Source: Rhodospirillales bacterium
GTDB lineage: Bacteria > Pseudomonadota > Alphaproteobacteria > SMXQ01
Length of the DNA stretch: 64,000 nt
NCBI GenBank assembly: GCA_018666775.1
Contig: JABIXC010000010.1
Location: 62,001-126,000, forward strand
Direction of reading: 5' to 3'
Shown: positions 17,870 through 25,174 of the stretch, piece by piece
How positions within the stretch are numbered: position 1 is the stretch's first letter
Layout: every line of letters starts with the position of its first letter
Notes under the pieces: generated by a model
What the model saw: only the letters and a program-made list of their open reading frames with translations
What the model was told of the DNA's origin: nothing
Databases searched by the model: none
Program-made: the position numbers and the translations under genes

Positions 17870-19687
17870 TTATTTGGACGCTTCTGCTTTATCCATGCGC
17901 CGCATGATCGTCCACTGCTGCGCCATGGACAACGTATTGTTCCACGCCCAATACATCACCAGACCAGCCGGGAATGGGGCCATGATGAAGGTAAAGAAGA
18001 TAGGCATCAGCATGAAGATGCGTGCCTGCACAGGGTCTGGTGGCTGCGGGTTAAGGCGCATTTGCAGGAACATGGATCCGCCCATGATCAGCGGCCATAT
18101 GCCGATGGAAATGAACTCAGGCACAAAGCCCGGAACGTCGTATGGCAAAAGACCAAACAGGTTGATGAACGATGTCGGGTCGCGGGCGGATAGATCTTCA
18201 ATCCAGCCATAGAAGGGGGTGTGGCGCATTTCGATGGAAACGAACAAGACCTTGTAGAGCGCAAAAAACACGGGAATCTGGATCATAACCGGAAGACAGC
18301 TTGATGCCGGGTTCACTTTTTCGCGCTGGTACAGTTTCATCATTTCCTGATTAAGGCGCTGTTTGTCGTCTTTGTACTGTTCCTTCAGTTTCACCAATTT
18401 GGGCTGAAGTTTCTTCATCTGGCTCATGGAGCGATAGGACTTGTTGGCCAGGGGGAAGAACAGAATTTTCACCAGAACCGTCACCCCAAGAATGGCAAGG
18501 CCAAAATTGCCAAGGAACGAATTGAGGTAATTGAGAAGATAAAAGAATGGTTTGGTCAGGAAGTAGAACCAGCCAAAATCAACCGCAAGATCGAAATTGG
18601 CGACCCCGAGTTTTTCCGAATAATCATCAAGAATTTTGACCCGTTTGGCACCTGAGAACAGATGGGACGTGGTTTCCATACGCCCGCCCGCAGGGATCAT
18701 CACAGCAGGGCTGACAAAATCGACCTGATACTTTTCTTTGTTCCCTGCTTTCCAGTGCAAGAAGCGCATGTTGGTTTTTGTCTTCTGATCGGGAACAAGG
18801 GCTGAAAGCCAGTATTTGTCGGTGATGCCGATCCAGCCGCCCGTGGTGGTTTTGACGATCTGGCGTTTGTCCACCAGGTCGTCGTAATCGACTTCTTCCA
18901 AAGTCCCGTTGAACACCCCGAGCGGGCCTTCATGCAGAATATAAAACCCCAGCGTGCTGGGCGTGTTGGTCCTGTTCACAAGGGCATAGGGCGTTAATTG
19001 AACCGGTTTTGAACCCCGGTTTTCAACTTCCTGGACAACCTTGAACATGTAGTGATCATCGACGCTGATGTTGCGGATGAAGCGAAGGCCCTGGCCATTA
19101 TCCCAGATCAAGCGCAGGCCGCGTCTTGGGCTAAGGGATCTGCCTTCGGCTTTCCACAAGGTGTTGGATGTGGGGAGCTTGATCGAAGAATCAGAAGAGA
19201 TCCAACCATGTTCTGCGTAATACGCCCCCTTGGACCCAATCGGGGAAAACAGGCGGATGGGATCGCTGTTGGCGTCAATGGTTTCGCGATATTTTTTCAA
19301 AATGACATCGTCAATGCGCGCACCCCTCAATGCGATGGAGCCCTGTAATTCAGGGGTATCCAACGTTATCCGGGGCCCGGTGATGACGGGTTTGGTCGAC
19401 ACGATGGCAGGCCCCGGGGCACTGAGCCCGCTGGAGGCGGGCATCGGTGATGGGCTTGCGGTGGGCAAGCCAGGGGTAGCGGAAGGCGTGGCAGGTGTGT
19501 TGGTTGCGGGCATCTGGGCGCGTGGGAGACCAGCTTGTGGCTGGCCGGGCTTGGTTGCAGCAAGCTGTTCGGATTGTTGCTGTAACTTTGCCTTTTCAAT
19601 TTTTGGCCGTTCCCAGAAAAACTGGAAGCTGACCATAATCAGAACCGAAACGATGATGGCAATGACAAGATTCTTTTGTTCGTTCAT
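17870..19687 (-). CDS. yidC: Membrane protein insertase YidC
   Basis: Inner-membrane insertase (YidC/Oxa1/Alb3), 605 residues. One N-terminal membrane helix (ILIMVSFQFFW region after NLVIAIIV) is followed by a Pro/Ala-rich linker, a large periplasmic beta-sandwich domain (about 105-370) and the conserved five-helix C-terminal core, with MMKLYQREKVNP in the cytoplasmic hairpin and PVMIQIPVFFALYKVL. The ATG overlaps the yidD stop (ATGA). The periplasmic domain is the long proteobacterial type. Confidence 0.97.
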   Translation of the reverse strand: MNEQKNLVIAIIVSVLIMVSFQFFWERPKIEKAKLQQQSEQLAATKPGQPQAGLPRAQMPATNTPATPSATPGLPTASPSPMPASSGLSAPGPAIVSTKPVITGPRITLDTPELQGSIALRGARIDDVILKKYRETIDANSDPIRLFSPIGSKGAYYAEHGWISSDSSIKLPTSNTLWKAEGRSLSPRRGLRLIWDNGQGLRFIRNISVDDHYMFKVVQEVENRGSKPVQLTPYALVNRTNTPSTLGFYILHEGPLGVFNGTLEEVDYDDLVDKRQIVKTTTGGWIGITDKYWLSALVPDQKTKTNMRFLHWKAGNKEKYQVDFVSPAVMIPAGGRMETTSHLFSGAKRVKILDDYSEKLGVANFDLAVDFGWFYFLTKPFFYLLNYLNSFLGNFGLAILGVTVLVKILFFPLANKSYRSMSQMKKLQPKLVKLKEQYKDDKQRLNQEMMKLYQREKVNPASSCLPVMIQIPVFFALYKVLFVSIEMRHTPFYGWIEDLSARDPTSFINLFGLLPYDVPGFVPEFISIGIWPLIMGGSMFLQMRLNPQPPDPVQARIFMLMPIFFTFIMAPFPAGLVMYWAWNNTLSMAQQWTIMRRMDKAEASK

Positions 19688-20025
19688 GACCGTCCTCGGT
19701 GCAACTGATGAAAAGATTGTTTTTTGGCCAAATGCAAATCTGGTTCAGGAACCGGATCATGGCCGTGATCACCCCAGGGGTGACAGCGTAAAATTCTGCG
19801 GATCGTAAGCCAGCTGCCCCGGATGGGCCCGTGCGTTTTCAGGGCTTCCATCCCATAGGCGGAACAGCTTGGATTAAAGCGACATGATGCGGGAAACAAG
19901 GGGGCAACCAACAACCGGTATGCCCAGATCAATGCCATCCCCAGAACGGTCAGGGTCCAGCGCACACAAATGGTGATGGATTTTGTGATTTTTGTTGCCC
20001 CGCCCATTTTTGAAATTCCGTTCAC
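19684..20025 (-). CDS. yidD: Membrane protein insertion efficiency factor YidD
   Basis: Small membrane-associated helper of YidC, 113 residues. The family core is clear: ALIWAYRLLVAPLFP, CRFNPSCSAYGMEAL and HPWGDHGHDPVP. The N-terminal 20-25 residues are an extension. The start is GTG overlapping the rnpA stop (GTGA), and its own stop overlaps the yidC ATG, so three genes are translationally linked. Confidence 0.94.
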   Translation of the reverse strand: MNGISKMGGATKITKSITICVRWTLTVLGMALIWAYRLLVAPLFPASCRFNPSCSAYGMEALKTHGPIRGSWLTIRRILRCHPWGDHGHDPVPEPDLHLAKKQSFHQLHRGRS

Positions 20026-20432
20026 GACTTTTTCTGCGTTTTATCTTCGGATGTGCTGCTTGAATGTTCCGGACGAATTAAAAGCCCGAGCCTTTTTAGC
20101 GTCCCCGCAAGGTCACGGGTAAGGGCATCATAAGGCCGTGACTTCGTCGCGGCACGTCCAATTAACACATAATCATGTCCCGGTGTTGCATTGGATGGCA
20201 TGATTTCTCTGGCCACCGCACGCAGGCGTCGTCGGGCGCGATTGCGGGCAACCGCATTGCCAATGCGCCGCGTGGTGGTGAAACCAACGCGGATGTCGGC
20301 ATTTTCATCATCGCGGTCCAGTGCTTGTAGGACAAGCCCCGGCGCGACAGCCTTTAGGCCCTTGTTGGCAACCCGCAAAAACTCGGGGCGCCGTTTCAGA
20401 TGAGAAAGAACCATCACCATCATTCGGGCCAC
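20022..20432 (-). CDS. rnpA: Ribonuclease P protein component
   Basis: Protein subunit of RNase P, which with the catalytic RNA matures tRNA 5' ends. Up to 136 residues; basic throughout, with LKRRPEFLRV near the N-terminus and the RNR signature in ARNRARRRLRAVARE. The exact start is uncertain: GTG 20432 is the longest, ATG codons at 20423, 20420 and 20414 follow, and none has a clear ribosome site. The last 25 residues are a hydrophilic tail. It lies 60 bases downstream of rpmH as usual. Confidence 0.93.
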   Translation of the reverse strand: MARMMVMVLSHLKRRPEFLRVANKGLKAVAPGLVLQALDRDDENADIRVGFTTTRRIGNAVARNRARRRLRAVAREIMPSNATPGHDYVLIGRAATKSRPYDALTRDLAGTLKRLGLLIRPEHSSSTSEDKTQKKS

Positions 20433-20492
20433 ATAATTGGAAATTGCCTGTGTTGAGCGTCTGTAATCGGGAAAAACGCGCGAATAAAGAGG

Positions 20493-20627
20493 CTACGCCG
20501 AAAGACGCTTGCGTCCCTTTTTGCGACGGGATGCAAGAACACGGCGACCAGCGACGGAAGCCATGCGCGAACGGAATCCGTGGCGACGTTTGCGGACAAT
20601 TTTGGAAGGCTGAAAAGTACGTTTCAC
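20493..20627 (-). CDS. rpmH: 50S ribosomal protein L34
   Basis: Ribosomal protein of 44 residues beginning [20 protein letters not shown] and ending KKGRKRLSA, matching L34 from end to end. It is too short for a 60-residue ORF cut-off and was found by translating the minus strand upstream of rnpA. The start is GTG at 20627, with GGAG 8 bases upstream (ACGGAGCACGAC). It heads the rpmH-rnpA-yidD-yidC-engB-argB series. No dnaA lies on the other side, unlike in many bacteria. Confidence 0.97.
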   Translation of the reverse strand: MKRTFQPSKIVRKRRHGFRSRMASVAGRRVLASRRKKGRKRLSA

Positions 20628-20673
20628 GTCGTGCTCCGTTCAAGGGTATTGGAATGTTTGAAAACAGGCCCGC

Positions 20674-20702
20674 TGTATACGGTTTCAAAGCGGCGAAGTC
20701 AA
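20674..20702 (-). promoter_or_regulatory. Strong sigma-70 promoter for the rpmH operon
   Basis: On the minus strand, TTGACT (20702-20697) is followed after exactly 17 bases by TATACA (20679-20674). The -10 box is about 46 bases before the rpmH GTG. Position, spacing and near-consensus hexamers make this one of the clearest promoters in the window. Confidence 0.75.
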
Positions 20703-20807
20703 TTCCGATTGAGCTTTTTATGGCCTTTTTCGTGGAAAAAACACTTTAATCACACCTGCCTCACCCTTTGGTGAACGGGATTGATTGGACCCATGGGCTT
20801 GAAACAG

Positions 20808-20841
20808 GCACATTCCCTGTGCTCATGAGGGGAATATTCCC
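20808..20841 (+). promoter_or_regulatory. Two palindromes upstream of the VTT/reductase pair, possible operator
   Basis: GCACA-TTCCC-TGTGC (20808-20822) is followed by the perfect 12-base palindrome GGGAATATTCCC (20830-20841). Both lie 63-96 bases before the start of the TVP38-like gene and no other gene explains them. They look like regulator-binding sites. The regulator is not identifiable. Confidence 0.35.
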
Positions 20842-20903
20842 TGAAAATCAATGCTTTACCGGATTTGCCCCGGTCTGAAAGCCCAAAAACAGGTTAATGC
20901 AGA

Positions 20904-21749
20904 ATGATCAAAAATATGAATAATGGAGCGATCAATCCAAGCGCATCCTCTTCGAGAGAAGATGCGCCCACACCCGGAGATCATGGTTATATGGCTGAGT
21001 CTGAAGATCCTGTTCGCACCAAGCCTACATTTTCCCTTGGGCGTCTTGTGCCGCTTGGGGTGATGGCGGCGGCATTGATTGCCTTTTTTGCCCTTGATCT
21101 AAATCAATATCTTAATTTTGGTGCCCTCAAGGACCATCAGGAAACCTTGTCGGGCTTCGTTGCCAGCAACGCAATATTGGCAGCGGTCCTTTTTATCGTG
21201 ATTTATGCGGTGTCGACGGCGATTTCACTGCCCGGCGGTGCCATCCTGACCATTGCCGGTGGGTTCCTGTTTGGTACCCTGATTGGGACGGTTTATGTGG
21301 TCATTGGGGCGAGCCTTGGGGCTACGGGCTTGTTTCTGGCTGCGCGAACCGCATTGGGGGAACCCTTGCGTGCCCGCGCGGGTCCCCAGCTTCAGCGGAT
21401 GGAAAAGGGATTTCGTGAAAATGCGTTCAGTTATCTTTTGTTTCTAAGGCTGATCCCCATCTTCCCTTTCTGGCTGGTTAATCTGGTCCCGGCGTTTCTT
21501 GGGGTGCCCATTGGCACCTATTTCATCGGCACGTTGATTGGCATTATTCCCGGCAGTTTTGTGTTTGCCTCTGTGGGCAATGGCCTTGGTGCCTTGTTCG
21601 CCGCAGGTAAGACGCCGGATTTAGGTATTATTTTTGCCCCCGACATTCTGATCCCCATTGCTGGCCTTGGATTGCTGGCATTGGTGCCGGTGCTTTACAA
21701 ACGGTTCAAAGATAAAAAGAAATCCGATCATTCAGGTTTGGGGGGCTGA
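20904..21749 (+). CDS. TVP38/TMEM64 (VTT/DedA-like) membrane protein
   Basis: Integral membrane protein of 281 residues in the VTT (SNARE-associated Golgi, DedA-related) superfamily. A hydrophilic N-terminus of about 45 residues precedes six or so hydrophobic segments. The family core GGAILTIAGGFLFGTLIG and the later re-entrant-like NLVPAFLGVPIGTYF are visible. Related DedA proteins act in lipid-carrier flipping and membrane homeostasis. It sits 3 bases before a flavin disulfide reductase, a pairing often seen in proteobacteria, so the two probably work together. A second paralogue lies at 58008. Confidence 0.88.
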   Translation: MIKNMNNGAINPSASSSREDAPTPGDHGYMAESEDPVRTKPTFSLGRLVPLGVMAAALIAFFALDLNQYLNFGALKDHQETLSGFVASNAILAAVLFIVIYAVSTAISLPGGAILTIAGGFLFGTLIGTVYVVIGASLGATGLFLAARTALGEPLRARAGPQLQRMEKGFRENAFSYLLFLRLIPIFPFWLVNLVPAFLGVPIGTYFIGTLIGIIPGSFVFASVGNGLGALFAAGKTPDLGIIFAPDILIPIAGLGLLALVPVLYKRFKDKKKSDHSGLGG

Positions 21750-21752
21750 TCC

Positions 21753-23186
21753 ATGGCCGATATTATAAAAGCAGATCTTTGCATTATTGGTGGCGGTTCA
21801 GGCGGGCTTTCGGTTGCTGCCGGTGCCGCACAAATGGGGGCCAAATGCGTTTTGGTGGAAAAGGCAAAGATGGGCGGTGATTGCCTTAATACCGGCTGTG
21901 TCCCATCCAAATCTCTTTTGGCAGCTGCCCACACGGCCCATGATGCGCGCCACGGGGCACGCTTCGGAATTGATGCCGGGGAGGTGAAGGCCGATTTCGC
22001 CCGGGTGCATGATCATGTCCATGGGGTAATCGCATCCATTGCCCCCCATGATTCCGTTGAACGGTTTGAAGAACTGGGCGTGCAGGTCATAAGTGCTGCA
22101 GCAGAATTTACCGGCCCCCGGGATTTGATTGCGGGTGAAGCCCATATTCAGGCGCGGCGCTATGTGATTGCGACGGGGTCGCGCGCCTTTGTGCCGCCCA
22201 TTCCGGGCCTTGATTCTGTTGCTTATTTTACCAACGAAACCATTTTTGATTTAACCGATTGTCCCCGCCATTTGATTGTTATCGGCGGCGGGCCGATTGG
22301 TCTGGAAATGGCTCAGGCCCATCGCCGTCTGGGGGCGGAGGTCACGGTGATCGAAGGCCTTACCATCATGAATAAAGATGATCCAGAGCTGGTGGAAGTG
22401 GTGCGTAGCGCCATGAAGAATGAGGGCCTGGCGCTCTATGAAGGGGCCAAGGTTAGCTCCGTTGAAAAAGCCGATAACGGTGAGCTGCGCGTTTCTTTTG
22501 AAAAGACAGATGGGGGGATTGGCGAAATTACGGGTTCCCACCTGTTGGTGGCTGTTGGGCGCGCCCCCAATGTTCAAAATCTTGGTCTGGATGCGGCAGG
22601 GATCACCCACAGCCCGCGCGGGATTGAGGTGGATGCCCGGTTGCGCACGTCCAATAAGCGCATCTTCGCCATTGGCGATGTGGCGGGGGGCTATCAATTT
22701 ACCCATGTCGCGGGCTACCACGCGGGCGTGGTCATCCGTAACGCGCTGTTCCGCCTGCCAGCCAAGGCCGATCATTCAGCGATCCCCTGGGTCACCTACA
22801 GCGCGCCAGAGCTGGCCCATGTGGGTTTAAGCGAAGCAGATGCCAAAGAACAATTTGGCGATAGCGTTCAGGTCTTGCGCGCAGAATTTTCTGAAAATGA
22901 TCGCGCCCGGGCAGAGCGGGCAACCGATGGCCTGCTAAAGGCGGTGGTTACGAAAAAAGGCAAGGTTCTTGGCGCATCCATTGTTGGCGCCCATGCGGGT
23001 GAATTGATCCTGCCCTGGGTGTTTGCGGTTCAAGGCAAACTTAAGGTCAAGGACATGGCCTCTGTGATCGCGCCCTATCCAACGCTTTCTGAAATCACCA
23101 AACGCGCCGCTGGCAGTTTTTATACCCCCAGTCTGTTCTCAGACCGAACCCGTCGTCTTGTGCGGTTTCTGGGCCGGTTTGGCTGA
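21753..23186 (+). CDS. FAD-dependent disulfide reductase (dihydrolipoamide dehydrogenase-like)
   Basis: Flavoprotein of 477 residues in the pyridine-nucleotide disulfide oxidoreductase family. FAD-binding GGGSGGLSVAAGA, redox-active cysteines C44 and C49 in GGDCLNTGCVPSK, NAD-binding GGGPIGLEMA, and a C-terminal dimerisation domain are present. It is often named mercuric reductase in databases, but it lacks both the N-terminal heavy-metal domain and the C-terminal cysteine pair of true MerA, ending RRLVRFLGRFG, so I do not use that name. The TVP38-like membrane protein just upstream is its likely partner. Confidence 0.9.
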   Translation: MADIIKADLCIIGGGSGGLSVAAGAAQMGAKCVLVEKAKMGGDCLNTGCVPSKSLLAAAHTAHDARHGARFGIDAGEVKADFARVHDHVHGVIASIAPHDSVERFEELGVQVISAAAEFTGPRDLIAGEAHIQARRYVIATGSRAFVPPIPGLDSVAYFTNETIFDLTDCPRHLIVIGGGPIGLEMAQAHRRLGAEVTVIEGLTIMNKDDPELVEVVRSAMKNEGLALYEGAKVSSVEKADNGELRVSFEKTDGGIGEITGSHLLVAVGRAPNVQNLGLDAAGITHSPRGIEVDARLRTSNKRIFAIGDVAGGYQFTHVAGYHAGVVIRNALFRLPAKADHSAIPWVTYSAPELAHVGLSEADAKEQFGDSVQVLRAEFSENDRARAERATDGLLKAVVTKKGKVLGASIVGAHAGELILPWVFAVQGKLKVKDMASVIAPYPTLSEITKRAAGSFYTPSLFSDRTRRLVRFLGRFG

Positions 23187-23335
23187 TCCACTATCTTTCA
23201 CAATAACGTGATCTGAGTTCATTGGACCGGGAACGTGTTTTGCCGCTCAATAGGCATTGTATCCAGGCCCCGATGATCGGTGCCGGAATGAGCCGGAAAT
23301 TTTAATTCCAGTAAAATATAATCAAGGAGGTTCTT

Positions 23336-23572
23336 ATGTTTAAAAAATCTCTTACCGCATTGACCATTGCCGCAGCGGCGACAGCGATGACCCTACCGGC
23401 TGCCATTGCAGCACCGGCAGATGTTGCGTCTATTCAGGTTGCAGCGTGTAATCCCTGCAAGGCCAAAAGCCCCTGTAATCCCTGTGCAGCCAAAAACCCG
23501 TGCGCGGCTAAAAATCCGTGTGCTGCTAAAAACCCCTGTGCAGCCAAAAACCCCTGTGCGGCTAAGCACTAA
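23336..23572 (+). CDS. Small exported Cys-rich repeat protein
   Basis: Protein of 78 residues. Residues 1-26 form a clear signal peptide ending AIA. The mature part of about 52 residues carries eight cysteines and ends in CAAKNP six-residue repeats (four full copies plus CAAKH), preceded by CNPCKAKSPCNP. Synonymous codons differ between repeats, so the amino-acid pattern is being kept. AAGGAGG lies 5 bases before the ATG, predicting strong translation, and a perfect terminator follows. I do not know a function; metal or copper binding, or a modified peptide, is conceivable. No maturation enzyme is adjacent. Confidence 0.8.
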   Translation: MFKKSLTALTIAAAATAMTLPAAIAAPADVASIQVAACNPCKAKSPCNPCAAKNPCAAKNPCAAKNPCAAKNPCAAKH

Positions 23573-23624
23573 TCTCTGTAGTTCTTCTCCCAAAGCGGCA
23601 GTCCCCCATCCGCTTTTCCCTGAC

Positions 23625-23663
23625 CGGCATGGCTCCTGGCATTGGAGCCATGCCGTTTTTTTT
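23625..23663 (+). terminator. Rho-independent terminator after the Cys-rich repeat gene
   Basis: A perfect 12-bp stem (23625-23636 with 23644-23655, arm CGGCATGGCTCC) with a 7-base loop is followed by eight T residues (23656-23663). It lies 53 bases after the stop and isolates the small gene as its own transcript. Confidence 0.92.
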
Positions 23664-23733
23664 AAATTGCAGCCCGTTTGAACAGGCCTCTTATTCATGG
23701 CCTTGCACCCATTTCTTGGGATAAAGTCCGGTT

Positions 23734-25164
23734 ATGACACCCATGCACCCGCCCGCCCCATCACCGATGCCTTCATTGGCAAAATCGCTATCGGCGCGCC
23801 TTCTGTTGCTGACAATCGTCTGCGTCATGCTGGCTGAGGTTCTGGTGTTTGCGCCCTCTATCGCCCGGTTCCGGCTGAACTGGATGGAAGACCGGATCTC
23901 TGCGGCCCATCTTGCAACCATGGCCTTGGAGGCCACCCCAAATCGTGCCATCGCCAAACCGCTGGAAGAGGAACTGTTGCGCCATGTGCAGGGGTATGGC
24001 GTTATTTTGCAGAAACCGGGTTCCAAAGTTTTGATGTTATCTGCCGATATGCCGCCTTCGGTTGATGCGACGGTTAATCTCGCAAACGCGACATTCTTCG
24101 GCCTGATTGGTGATGCGTTATCGACCCTGATCCGATCCAAAAACCGGGTGCTGCGGGTTATGGGGCCATCGCCCCGGGACGCCAACATCATCGTTACGGT
24201 GGTTTTGGATGAACGGCCTTTGCGCGATAAAATGATTGCCTATGGATGGCGCATATTGGGGCTATCGGTCATCATATCGTTGTTTACCGCAGCGCTGGTG
24301 TTCCTCAGCCTGCAATGGTTGATGGTGGCGCCCATGCGGCGCATCACAACGTCCATGGTGGCCTTTCGTGAAGATCCCCTTGATCCGGAAAGCAGGGTCG
24401 TGCCCAGTGCCAGGCGTGATGAAATTGGCGTGGCCGAACGAGAGCTTTCAACCCTTCAGACCCGCCTTCGATCTGCCCTTCGCCAGCGTGAAAGTCTGGC
24501 GGCCCTGGGAGAGGCCGTGGCAAAAATCAATCACGATTTGCGCAACATGCTGGCCACCGCACGATTGGTGTCTGAACGCATGGCCTATAGTGATGATCCC
24601 GATGTCAAACGCGCCTTGCCCACACTGGAACGCGCCATTGATCGGGCCGTGGCACTGTGCACCCAGACCCTTAATTTTGCCGAGGAACGCAATGAGCTGA
24701 AATTTTCGCGGTTTAATCTTGTGGAAATGCTGGCCGAAGTGCCCGTCGCTGTTCCCGTCGCCGTTCCAGTCGCGGGCACAAAAGACAGTGGCACAAAAAT
24801 GGTGACGGAAATCCCCGTTGACTTGAACGTGACGGCGGATCGGGATCAATTGTTTCGGGTGTTTGCCAATTTGACCAAAAATGCCTTTGAAGCGGGGGCC
24901 ACCACGGTAACCACCCGATTGATTGATGAAGATGATGATGGCGGCGTTATCGGGTTGGCACTATCCGATGATGGACCGGGGATGCCTGAAAAATCGGTTG
25001 AACATTTATTCAAGGCTTTCGCGGGCTCAACCCGGGCCGGGGGCACGGGCCTTGGGTTGGCCATTGCCCGCGAAGTCATGGAAGCCCATGGCGGCAGCAT
25101 TGACCTGTCTGAAACAGGCGCGGGCGGCACTGTCTTTCATTTAAGGCTGCCCAAAAAAGACTAA
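23734..25164 (+). CDS. Orphan sensor histidine kinase
   Basis: Membrane sensor kinase of 476 residues. Helix 1 is about residues 20-46 and helix 2 about 170-195, flanking a periplasmic domain of about 120 residues. HAMP follows (about 195-250). The phosphorylated histidine is H267 in INHDLRNM. The ATPase domain has NLTKNAFEAG, DDGPGMPE and GGTGLGLAIAREV. HDLRN, rather than HELRT, places it in a less common histidine-kinase group. No response regulator is encoded in the window. A tandem PVAV repeat lies between the two kinase subdomains. Confidence 0.9.
   Translation: MTPMHPPAPSPMPSLAKSLSARLLLLTIVCVMLAEVLVFAPSIARFRLNWMEDRISAAHLATMALEATPNRAIAKPLEEELLRHVQGYGVILQKPGSKVLMLSADMPPSVDATVNLANATFFGLIGDALSTLIRSKNRVLRVMGPSPRDANIIVTVVLDERPLRDKMIAYGWRILGLSVIISLFTAALVFLSLQWLMVAPMRRITTSMVAFREDPLDPESRVVPSARRDEIGVAERELSTLQTRLRSALRQRESLAALGEAVAKINHDLRNMLATARLVSERMAYSDDPDVKRALPTLERAIDRAVALCTQTLNFAEERNELKFSRFNLVEMLAEVPVAVPVAVPVAGTKDSGTKMVTEIPVDLNVTADRDQLFRVFANLTKNAFEAGATTVTTRLIDEDDDGGVIGLALSDDGPGMPEKSVEHLFKAFAGSTRAGGTGLGLAIAREVMEAHGGSIDLSETGAGGTVFHLRLPKKD
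24742..24777 (+). repeat. 12-base tandem repeat inside the histidine kinase gene
   Basis: Three consecutive 12-base units encode PVAV, PVAV and PVAG, differing at a few third positions. They lie between the dimerisation helices and the ATP domain, where they lengthen the linker. Probably a replication-slippage product kept in frame. Confidence 0.7.
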
Positions 25165-25174
25165 TCTTCAAATA

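Noticed and set aside
20628-20903. Replication origin beside rpmH
   Set aside because: No cluster of DnaA-box-like nonamers or AT-rich unwinding stretch could be seen, and dnaA is absent.
21753-23186. Naming the disulfide reductase MerA
   Set aside because: It lacks the N-terminal metal-binding domain and the C-terminal cysteine pair of true mercuric reductase.
23317-23322. Perfect TATAAT before the Cys-rich gene as its promoter
   Set aside because: It lies 2 bases before the ribosome site, so the transcript would start inside it, and no -35 box is at the right distance.
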